From the NCBI GenBank assembly GCA_015222855.1, contig JADFWA010000241.1, forward strand, positions 1 through 12,547: DNA of 12,547 bases, in the 5' to 3' direction. The DNA is from Pseudomonadota bacterium. GTDB lineage: Bacteria > Desulfobacterota > Syntrophia > Syntrophales > JADFWA01. Positions 6,968 to 12,547 of this stretch are shown here, piece after piece. The notes beneath the pieces were generated by a model. It worked only from the letters and a program-made list of their open reading frames with translations, was not told the origin of the DNA and searched no databases. Both the position numbers and the translations under genes were made by a program. Position 1 is the stretch's first letter. Each line of letters begins with the position of its first letter.

Positions 6968-7757
6968 CGAACTCTTCCCCGAGATATGCCTTTATTACGA
7001 CATGATTATTTTTCACCTCATCGGGCGTGCCCTGCGCAATTTTCTTTCCGTAATCCATGACAAATATCCGGTCGGACAGACTCATTACAAGCTTCATATC
7101 GTGTTCGATCAGCAGGATGGAAACCCCTTCCTCGTCACGTATCCTCACTATAAGATCGTCAAGTTCCCTGGTTTCCTGGGGGTTCATACCCGCGGCCGGT
7201 TCATCCAATAGAAGCAGGAAAGGCTCTGTGGCCATGGCCCGTGCGATTTCAAGGCGTCTTTGCGCCCCGTATGGAAGATTCTTGGCAAACTCATTAACAT
7301 ATTCGGTAAGGCCGATCTTTTCCAGAATATCGTAGCTGTATCGCACCACCTCTTTCTCTTCCTCAACGGTTGACCTTCCCCTGAAAACAGCCCCCGCGAC
7401 ACCTGAAGACATGCGGCAATGGCGGCCGATCATGACATTCTCAAGAACGGTCATATTGGAAAAGAGGCGTATATTCTGGAAGGTGCGGGCCATGCCTTTC
7501 TCAGTAACGTGGTTCGGCTTTAACCCGTTTATTCTCTCCCGGTTTTTTCCGGGGGGTGAAATCAGCATGTCCCCTTCTGTAGGGTCGAACATCCCGGTTA
7601 TGCAGTTAAAAAAGGTGGTCTTTCCCGCGCCATTCGGGCCGATAATGGCCACGATCTCCCCTTCCACGACATCAAGATCAAGGTGATCCAGCGCCCGAAG
7701 ACCTCCAAAGTCCATCGTCAGTTTTTTAACTTCAAGTATCGGTTCCATTGGTTTCAT
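6960..7757 (-). CDS. livG: branched-chain amino-acid ABC transporter ATP-binding protein LivG
   Basis: LivG is the second ATPase of the Liv-type importer. The 265-residue protein has Walker A GPNGAGKTT (40-48), the LivG-type insert around TEKGMARTFQNIRLF, signature LPYGAQRR, Walker B LLLLDEPAAGMNP and the EHDMK H-loop. An alternative ATG three codons in (7748) gives MEPILEVKKL, and neither start has a strong ribosome site. It overlaps livF by 8 bases. Upstream, a 108-base gap holding the second 62-bp triple-hairpin repeat separates it from the truncated livM; liv genes are normally tightly packed, so the repeat probably inserted here. Confidence 0.95.
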   Translation of the reverse strand: MKPMEPILEVKKLTMDFGGLRALDHLDLDVVEGEIVAIIGPNGAGKTTFFNCITGMFDPTEGDMLISPPGKNRERINGLKPNHVTEKGMARTFQNIRLFSNMTVLENVMIGRHCRMSSGVAGAVFRGRSTVEEEKEVVRYSYDILEKIGLTEYVNEFAKNLPYGAQRRLEIARAMATEPFLLLLDEPAAGMNPQETRELDDLIVRIRDEEGVSILLIEHDMKLVMSLSDRIFVMDYGKKIAQGTPDEVKNNHVVIKAYLGEEFDA

Positions 7758-7800
7758 TCACTTCAGATATTGTGAAAAAATCGCCTTCGGGCGAAGCATT

Positions 7801-7862
7801 CGGTCGGGTATAAAACCCGACCCTACAATTTCGTAGGGTGGCATTTTATATGCCACCGCATC
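7801..7862. repeat. 62-bp triple-hairpin repeat, copy 2
   Basis: It is identical to 119-180 except at two positions (7832 C for T and 7849 T for C), both in hairpin loops, so every stem is kept. It lies 3 bases past the livM stop and before livG in the minus-strand operon. Both copies sit in the same orientation on the + strand. Confidence 0.85.
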
Positions 7863-7865
7863 CAG

Positions 7866-8285
7866 TTATGTATGATTTTCGCTGTTGTCTGTTGTGCCGT
7901 GATATTCATATGTCCGGCGTACATTGGTGATGAAGCCCTGGGGACGAAAGACCATCATTATTACCAGTATGGCCCCGAAAAGCAGCATCCTGTATTCGGA
8001 AAACGCCCTGAGGTATTCAGGTGTAAGGATCAGGACAAGAGCCCCGAAAATAACTCCCACGATCGACCCCATGCCTCCCAATACAACAATGCAGAGGACT
8101 ATGATCGATTCCCAGATGGTAAAACTCGCAGGGTTGATAAAGGTGGTCTTCGCCGCGAATACCACCCCCATCATTCCCGCCCACGTCGCGCCAAGCGCGA
8201 ACGCGGTCAGCTTGGTCTTTGTTTTATCAATCCCCATGGCCTGGCACGCAATCTCATCCTCCCTCAAGGCTATCCATGCCCTGCC
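7866..8285 (-). pseudogene. livM: livM, 5'-truncated branched-chain amino-acid permease
   Basis: From residue GRAWIALREDEIACQAMGID onward the reading frame matches the C-terminal part of LivM: the EAA-like cytoplasmic loop, then hydrophobic segments (AFALGATWAGMMGVVFAAK, SIIVLCIVVLGGMGSIVGVI, MLLFGAILVIMMVFRPQGF). Only 139 codons remain of about 300-330, so the first five or so membrane helices are lost. The frame stays open to an ATG at 8468, but the extra 61 residues do not resemble LivM. No livH or binding-protein gene is present upstream; a divergent dehydrogenase gene starts instead at 8612. Deletion linked to an insertion element is the likeliest cause. A chimeric assembly join is the alternative. 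Confidence 0.8.
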
Positions 8286-8288
8286 ATA

Positions 8289-8405
8289 AAAAATGAACTT
8301 TAAACCTGATGGCGCCTTCTTCTTACAGCTTTTCGAATACGGGTTAGATTGGATGCCCCAACGGCGCAGTACCTCGCTGATATTGCCGTTTTCCTTATAA
8401 AGAGA
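8289..8405 (-). mobile_element. possible transposase helix-turn-helix relic fused to livM
   Basis: The minus-strand frame reads LYKENGNISEVLRRWGIQSN followed by a lysine-rich stretch ending APSGLK. This resembles the N-terminal helix-turn-helix of IS3-type OrfA transposases, where a segment like 'ISEVCREHGIS..YYRWKKK..EGLK' is common. Only about 38 codons are present, the start and catalytic domain are absent, and no terminal inverted repeats or target duplication are identified. The stretch upstream (8406-8470) is AT-rich compared with the flanking genes. The call rests on remembered family resemblance. Confidence 0.35.
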
Positions 8406-8569
8406 GTTCACCACCAAAAATAAAATTAGCCGAAAAATTTTACACAAAAAAGTTGCTCTATATATCAAAAAGTGCTACAGCAAAGCCGCTGTGCGTGTGG
8501 GGGGAGTAACATCCAGTGCGTAGACATTGAGACCTTTGTATTACACTCAGGATAGGGCGTAAGAAGTTT

Positions 8570-8603
8570 TATAATAGGTAAATTACAATAACTTAAAAAG
8601 GAG
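8570..8603 (+). promoter_or_regulatory. -10 box and strong ribosome site for the dehydrogenase operon
   Basis: A perfect TATAAT lies at 8570-8575, with no good -35 box at the normal distance (8547-8552 reads TCAGGA), so an activator may be needed. A strong ribosome site AAAAGGAGG (8596-8604) precedes the ATG at 8612. This spacer is divergent from the liv remnant. Confidence 0.45.
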
Positions 8604-8611
8604 GGGGTGTT

Positions 8612-9379
8612 ATGAAAGTACAAGATTGTATTGCAGTTGTTACCGGTGGTGCATCTGGATTAGGAGAGGCTACTGTACGCAATTTAGTGAGCGGGGGGGC
8701 GCGTGCGGCCATTCTTGATATTCAGGTGGACAAAGGGGAGACGCTGGCAAATGAGCTGGGGGATAACGTTATATTTACCAACGCGGATGTCACCAGCGAG
8801 GAGAATGTTCAGGCCGCAATAGATAAAACAGTTGATACATTCGGCGGGATCAATTGCGTGATCAATTGTGCCGGAGTGGGAGACCCGGGCAAACTGCTCA
8901 GCAAGAGAGGGCCCATGCCCCTGGATTTCTTCAATAAGGTCGTGGGTATTAACCTTGTCGGCACTTTTAATGTTATAAGGTTGGCCGTTGAAAAAATGGT
9001 TAATAATACCCCGAACGAGGATGGCGAGAAAGGGGTTATTGTCAACACCGCGTCCGTCGCCGCATTCGATGGTCAGATTGGCCAGCCGGCATATGCTGCC
9101 TCCAAGGCAGGTGTCGTGGGTATGACCCTTCCGATCGCAAGGGAGTGTGCCAGTTATGCAATCAGGGTGGTAACGATTGCTCCCGGTCTATTCAATACCC
9201 CGATGCTGGAAATATTGCCGGAAGAGGCGCGAGAGGCCCTGGGTAAGATGATTCCATTTCCGTCTCGTCTGGGAAAACCTCACGAGTATGCACAATTGGC
9301 CCAACACATTATTGAAAATACAATGCTGAATGGAGAGTGCATCAGGCTTGATGGCGCCATCAGGATGGCGCCAAGATAA
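8612..9379 (+). CDS. short-chain dehydrogenase, HSD10-like 3-hydroxyacyl-CoA dehydrogenase
   Basis: This is a classical SDR of 255 residues: dinucleotide motif TGGASGLG (11-18), Asp36 at the end of the second strand (favouring NAD over NADP), the NCAG motif, and catalytic Ser148, Tyr161 and Lys165 (YAASK). The sequence tracks mitochondrial HSD10 (type 2 3-hydroxyacyl-CoA dehydrogenase) closely, including NTASVAAF, VGMTLPIAREC, APGLFNTPML, PFPSRLG and the C-terminal RLDGAIRM. It therefore probably oxidises a 3-hydroxyacyl-CoA to a 3-oxoacyl-CoA, which the thiolase encoded next could cleave. BbsC/BbsD of anaerobic toluene degradation are also SDRs, but here only one copy is present. It heads a four-gene co-directional run. 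Confidence 0.9.
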   Translation: MKVQDCIAVVTGGASGLGEATVRNLVSGGARAAILDIQVDKGETLANELGDNVIFTNADVTSEENVQAAIDKTVDTFGGINCVINCAGVGDPGKLLSKRGPMPLDFFNKVVGINLVGTFNVIRLAVEKMVNNTPNEDGEKGVIVNTASVAAFDGQIGQPAYAASKAGVVGMTLPIARECASYAIRVVTIAPGLFNTPMLEILPEEAREALGKMIPFPSRLGKPHEYAQLAQHIIENTMLNGECIRLDGAIRMAPR

Positions 9380-9398
9380 AGCTCGTAGTTTAAAGAAT

Positions 9399-9461
9399 AG
9401 TTCCGAGTTCAAAGTTCAAAGTTCCGAGTCTTTGAACTCAGAACTCAGAACTCAGAACTTT
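9399..9461. repeat. inverted 7-bp repeat array between dehydrogenase and thiolase genes
   Basis: Four heptads on the left (AGTTCCG, AGTTCAA, AGTTCAA, AGTTCCG; 9399-9426) face four reverse-complement heptads on the right (GAACTCA three times, then GAACTTT; 9434-9461) across the centre AGTCTTT. In the hairpin the AGTTC/GAACT cores pair and the two variable bases bulge. The structure ends just before the thiolase ribosome site, so it could alter the ratio of the two products. Confidence 0.8.
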
Positions 9462-9478
9462 TACAAAAGGAGGCAGAA

Positions 9479-10654
9479 ATGAGGAGAGTTGCTATAGTTG
9501 GCACAGGCCATACAAAATTTATGTTTAACTCGCCAAAGTCGGGAGTAGAGCTGCTCGCTGAAGCGTCCATGGATGCAATCAATGGGTCAGGCTTGAAGCC
9601 CAAAGATATACAGGCCATTTACTGTGGTAATGTCCTGGGCGATTTTTCCGAGGGACAGGGCATGATACAGTCCTATCTTGCCGACGATATCGGATGTTTC
9701 AATGTCCCTGCCAGCAGGTTTGAAGGCGCGTGCGCTTCGGCAACCATGGCGATAAGAGATGCCTATACGTGGGTCGCATCGGGCTTTTATGACATAGTGT
9801 TGGTGGGTGGAACGGAAAAAGCGACAGCAATGGGAACACCTCTGGCAACACGAACATTTGCCATGTTTAGTGATGGACGCTATGAATATCCGTCAGGTAT
9901 CACCTTCCCCGCAGTTTTTGCCATGCTGGCTCACCTTTATTCAAAGAGATACAACATACCATTGGAAAAGCTTAAAGAGACACTGGCGCTGGTATCGGTT
10001 CAGTCACATGAGTATGGTGTGAAGAATCCAAATGCACAGTTTCAAAAGGAAATAACAACGGAACAGGTATTGAGAGGCTTTATGGTTTCTTCTCCCTTGC
10101 AGTTACTCGATTGTTGTCCTTTCTCCGACGGTGCGGCCGCGCTTGTTGTAGCCTCGGAAGATGTGGCAAAAAAGCTGACCGATAAGCCGATTTACATTAC
10201 CGGTGTCGGCCAGGCCTCATCAGGGAAGTTGAGCGCTCAATACAAGTATCTACCAAGATTGAGGGCACGAGAGGTGTCTGTTAAACAGGCTTATGATATG
10301 TCCGGGTTGAAACCGGAAGATATTGATGTCTGCGAACTTCACGATTGTTTCAGTATCGCAAGCCTGATCGCGGCAGAAAGTCTCGGCTTCGCTGAATTCG
10401 GGAAAGCGGGTGAACTCTGGGAGAAAGGTGAAACCAGAATCGGAGGCAAAATACCCATAAACGTTTCCGGAGGATTGAAATCCAAGGGACACCCCATAGG
10501 AGCTACCGGAGCATCTCAGGCCTATGAGATTGTACGCCAATTAAGAGGTGAATTGGTAGACCAGGGAAGACAGGTAGAGGGAGCCAAGGTAGGCCTCGTG
10601 GATACGTTAGGCGGAGACGGAGTAATTGTTAGCCTGATTCTTAGTGCTGATTGA
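9479..10654 (+). CDS. SCP-x/BbsB-like thiolase (acetyl-CoA acyltransferase family)
   Basis: This thiolase-fold enzyme would cleave a 3-oxoacyl-CoA with CoA, or act in the condensing direction. The 391-residue protein shows nucleophile Cys85 (EGACAS), the HDCF block (His288-Asp289-Cys290-Phe291) and GGLKSKGHPIGATG with His338. The C-terminal catalytic Cys of biosynthetic thiolases is absent; in the SCP-x group the HDCF cysteine replaces it. Such thiolases usually need a DUF35 partner, and one is encoded 22 bases downstream. BbsB of benzoylsuccinyl-CoA thiolase (toluene pathway) belongs to this group, as do steroid side-chain and archaeal acetoacetyl-CoA thiolases, so the substrate is open. A strong AAAAGGAGG ribosome site precedes the ATG. 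Confidence 0.9.
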   Translation: MRRVAIVGTGHTKFMFNSPKSGVELLAEASMDAINGSGLKPKDIQAIYCGNVLGDFSEGQGMIQSYLADDIGCFNVPASRFEGACASATMAIRDAYTWVASGFYDIVLVGGTEKATAMGTPLATRTFAMFSDGRYEYPSGITFPAVFAMLAHLYSKRYNIPLEKLKETLALVSVQSHEYGVKNPNAQFQKEITTEQVLRGFMVSSPLQLLDCCPFSDGAAALVVASEDVAKKLTDKPIYITGVGQASSGKLSAQYKYLPRLRAREVSVKQAYDMSGLKPEDIDVCELHDCFSIASLIAAESLGFAEFGKAGELWEKGETRIGGKIPINVSGGLKSKGHPIGATGASQAYEIVRQLRGELVDQGRQVEGAKVGLVDTLGGDGVIVSLILSAD

Positions 10655-10676
10655 TAATTTAAAGGAGGCGAATAAG

Positions 10677-11087
10677 ATGGAATATAAGCTTACTTACCAG
10701 ACTTACAACGAAGCTCTCAAAAAAGACAAGCTGCTCGGATTGAAATGCAATAATTGTGGAACGATCACATGTCCACCAAAGATGACCTGTCAGGAGTGTA
10801 CCGGTACGGATCTGGAAGTTGTTGAATTGAGCGGCAAGGGGGAGATTGCAACCTTTACCACCAGCTTCGTGGCGTCCTTAGGACGAGAGGGTGAAGCCCC
10901 ATATACCATAGTGCTTGTTGAACTTGAGGAAGGGGCATGGTTAATGGGCAATCTGATCGACATCGATCCCAGTAAGGTCGGTATGGAATTGATAGGAAGA
11001 AAGGTAAAATTAGGGCACAAAGTGTACCCTGGGGACCTGTACTCTGCTGGTGAGGGGGTAAGGCCGCTCTTCAGTTTTGCGGATTAA
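10677..11087 (+). CDS. DUF35 zinc-ribbon/OB-fold protein, thiolase partner (BbsA-like)
   Basis: The 136-residue protein has an N-terminal helical stretch, a rubredoxin-like zinc ribbon with Cys24, Cys27, Cys38 and Cys41 (CNNC...CQEC), and an OB-fold from about residue 50 (GKGEIATFTT, YTIVLVELEEG, LIGRKVKLG). In known systems such as BbsAB, and in archaeal thiolase/HMG-CoA synthase complexes, DUF35 proteins bind a thiolase or bridge it to another enzyme and help hold CoA. The ATG at 10677 has AAAGGAGG at 10661-10668. An upstream in-frame GTG at 10644 overlaps the thiolase gene and adds eleven non-family residues, so it is not used here. Adjacency to the thiolase supports a two-subunit enzyme. 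Confidence 0.9.
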   Translation: MEYKLTYQTYNEALKKDKLLGLKCNNCGTITCPPKMTCQECTGTDLEVVELSGKGEIATFTTSFVASLGREGEAPYTIVLVELEEGAWLMGNLIDIDPSKVGMELIGRKVKLGHKVYPGDLYSAGEGVRPLFSFAD

Positions 11088-11093
11088 AAGTTG

Positions 11094-11154
11094 TTTGTTG
11101 GGTTGGGAGCCCTGCGGGAGGACATAACGCCCTCCTCTGCATATGTTCAACAAA
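11094..11154 (+). terminator. weak two-tier hairpin after the DUF35 gene
   Basis: TTTGTTG (11094-11100) can pair with CAACAAA (11148-11154), enclosing GGAGG (11117-11121) with CCTCC (11131-11135). It begins 6 bases past the stop codon. There is no T-run, so it may be an RNA-processing or partial termination structure, or nothing. Confidence 0.3.
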
Positions 11155-11160
11155 AGCCAT

Positions 11161-11186
11161 GTAGGGGCGGGGTTTATCCCCGCCCG
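11161..11186. repeat. 26-bp GC hairpin repeat, copy 2
   Basis: It is identical over all 26 bases to 6095-6120 and in the same orientation, with GGGCGGGG/CCCCGCCC arms around TTTAT. It lies in the 188-base spacer before the dehydratase gene, directly beside another repeat at 11192-11242. Confidence 0.8.
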
Positions 11187-11191
11187 AAAAA

Positions 11192-11242
11192 ATCACCCTC
11201 ACCCTTCCCTCCCCCTGAAGGGGGAGAGATTGAAGGAAGGGG
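11192..11242. repeat. C/G-rich nested hairpin repeat, copy 3
   Basis: The inner arms CTCCCCC (11209-11215) and GGGGGAG (11220-11226) sit over a TGAA loop. The outer arms CCCTTCC (11202-11208) and GGAAGGG (11235-11241) enclose them. It is related to the units at 4607-4642 and 6193-6249. It ends about 20 bases before the ribosome site of the next gene. Confidence 0.7.
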
Positions 11243-11275
11243 TTATTTTCGTACTAAACAGAGGAGATGAATGGT

Positions 11276-12521
11276 ATGAGTGACGAAAAGAAAAAAAAGA
11301 AGAAAGCCATAAACAGGCTGAAAACGATGTACCCCCTTCGTGCTAACATAGACAAGGGGTATGAAAGAAGTGTGGAAGCCACCAAAGCGGGGAAACCTAC
11401 TGCCTGGAGCATGGTTAACTGGTGGGAGGCTGACCCTATCCTTAAGGCCATGGATATAGAGATAGTCTACCCGGAAAACTATGGCGCTGTCTGCGCCGCT
11501 TTTGGAAAGGCCCAGGCTTTTTTAGACCGCTCCGACGCGGAGGGCTTCCCCACACATATGTGTGGCTATGCCAGAAACTGTATCGGCTATGCGGCAAAAA
11601 TGAAAGAATTGGGTGAAATTCCATCTGACGCGCCCATGGGCGGCATGCCCAAACCAATGCTGTTGCTCTGTTCAGGCGCGCTGTGTGATGCCAGGATTAA
11701 GTGGTTCCAGTCCCTGGGACGCTATCTGGACGCTCCGGTGTGGACAGTGGAAATGCCACATCCCGGAGTGGAAGAGAGCCAGATGCCGGGTGTCCGTGAG
11801 AAGGCAATTGATTTCATGGTTAAAGAACTGAGGGAATTCGTTGTCTTTCTGGAACGCCTGACCGGCAGGAAGATGGACTGGGACAAATTGGACGAGGTGG
11901 CAAACGATTTAATAGCAATTAATAAAATATGGTATGATCTTAACGAAATGCGTAAGGTGAGACCATGTCCCATGCACTCCCGGGATTTCTGGAGCTGTAT
12001 GAATGCCTCCCTTTTCCCGGCGGGAGACCCCAAAGAAGCATTGAGATTATACCAGGATATGTATGACGAGGTAAAGCAGAGGGTAGATGACAAAATCGGT
12101 GCCGTTGCTAATGAGAAATACAGGATGATGTTTGGTGAACTTCCCCCGTGGCATGCACTCAAGATCTTCGATGAGCTGGCGGAAAGAGGCTGGAATTTTG
12201 TTATCGAGAGCTGGGCGTATCAGGCACCCAAGCCCATGGATTACAGTAAGATCAGCGATCCCTTGGAGCGTATCGCCACTCAGACCTACCGGTGGCTCAC
12301 CGGCTACTTTGAGGATGCCCTCAAAGAGAAGGAATACATGGGGTATTTCGCTTATCCCTACATAGAGTGGGCCAGGACTTACCAATGTGATGGAGGATTG
12401 TTCCATCCACTTCTTACCTGTCGCACAGCAACCAATCACCTGATTCTCGCCCAGGACCGACTGTTAAATAAGTGGAATGTGCCTTCCATGATTGCTGAAG
12501 GGGACATCGTCGATCTTAATC
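11276..12521 (+). CDS. 2-hydroxyacyl-CoA dehydratase family subunit (HgdB/BcrB-like), 3' end missing
   Basis: Members of this family use a subunit-bound [4Fe-4S] cluster and single-electron chemistry for radical dehydration of (R)-2-hydroxyacyl-CoA, or, as BcrB/BzdO-type subunits, for benzoyl-CoA ring reduction. The 415 visible residues have Cys96 (MCGY), Cys132/Cys137 (LCSGALCDARIKWF) and Cys382 (LLTCRT) where the family places its cluster ligands, plus RNCIGYA, the LREFVVFLERLTGRK helix and the MIAEGDIVD segment near the C-terminus. Roughly 40-60 residues are probably lost beyond the contig end. ATG 11276 is 9 bases from GAGGAG (11261-11266); the in-frame ATG at 11267 is too close. The N-terminus is lysine-rich (six in a row). 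A partner subunit and activating ATPase would be expected downstream. Confidence 0.85.
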
Positions 12522-12547
12522 CTGTCTCTTATACACATCTGACGCTG
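12522..12547. other. Nextera (Tn5 mosaic-end) sequencing adapter, artefact
   Basis: CTGTCTCTTATACACATCT (12522-12540) is the Tn5 mosaic end used in Nextera libraries, and the following GACGCTG is the start of the reverse complement of the Read 1 adapter. It continues the dehydratase reading frame by chance (VSYTHLTL), but those residues are not biological. The genomic sequence ends at about 12521. Confidence 0.95.

Noticed and set aside
6698..7060. Plus-strand frames opposite livF and livG
   Set aside because: They are antisense shadows of two clear ABC ATPases and show no domain or ribosome site.
8289..8468. Genuine N-terminal extension of LivM
   Set aside because: The residues are lysine-rich and polar near the junction, show no match to LivM helices, and the expected first half of the permease is absent.
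9399..9461. CRISPR array from the repeated GAGTTC words
   Set aside because: Units are contiguous heptads without spacers and occur in inverted arms; no cas gene is present.
10644..10676. GTG start for the DUF35 protein
   Set aside because: It overlaps the thiolase C-terminus, lacks a ribosome site and adds residues not typical of the family; ATG 10677 has AAAGGAGG.

Overview
The window looks like a contig end from an anaerobic bacterium of the Desulfobacterota (former Deltaproteobacteria) type. This rests on the gene mix (panC-panD, DUF502, metK and a short-form ahcY in one run; a BbsAB-like thiolase pair; a 2-hydroxyacyl-CoA dehydratase family subunit), on a pan-type RNA ahead of panC, and on spacers packed with palindromic repeats. 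The assignment is inferred, not proven. The last 26 bases (12522-12547) match Illumina Nextera adapter sequence, so real genomic sequence stops at about 12521.

Region 1 (1-5926, + strand) is housekeeping: rsmA (16S rRNA dimethyltransferase), panC and panD (pantothenate/CoA synthesis), a DUF502 membrane protein, then metK and ahcY (SAM synthesis and SAH recycling). Between rsmA and panC lies a regulatory leader. It has a sigma70-like promoter whose -35 box contains the rsmA stop codon, a 12-bp stem with two bulged adenines that fits the pan RNA motif, and an intrinsic terminator. The 3' strand of the stem can instead pair with the terminator's 5' arm, which gives a riboswitch-like attenuator.

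Region 2 (5927-6259) is a 333-bp non-coding spacer between convergent genes, filled with four kinds of palindromic repeat. Region 3 (6260-8468, - strand) is the remnant of a branched-chain amino-acid ABC transporter: intact livF and livG, but livM has only its C-terminal 139 codons. These are fused in frame to unrelated sequence that faintly resembles a transposase helix-turn-helix. No livH or binding protein is present.

Region 4 (8612-12521, + strand) is a catabolic-looking cluster: an HSD10-like short-chain dehydrogenase, an SCP-x/BbsB-like thiolase, its DUF35 zinc-ribbon/OB-fold partner, and an HgdB/BcrB-like 2-hydroxyacyl-CoA dehydratase subunit cut by the contig end. Together they suggest beta-oxidation-like handling of a CoA thioester, possibly aromatic or branched. 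The substrate cannot be read from the sequence.

Across the window, spacers carry at least five repeat families: a 62-bp triple-hairpin unit (two copies), 7-bp-period arrays, mostly inverted (four loci), an identical 26-bp GC hairpin (two copies), a C/G-rich nested hairpin (three copies) and a 15-bp palindrome (two copies).
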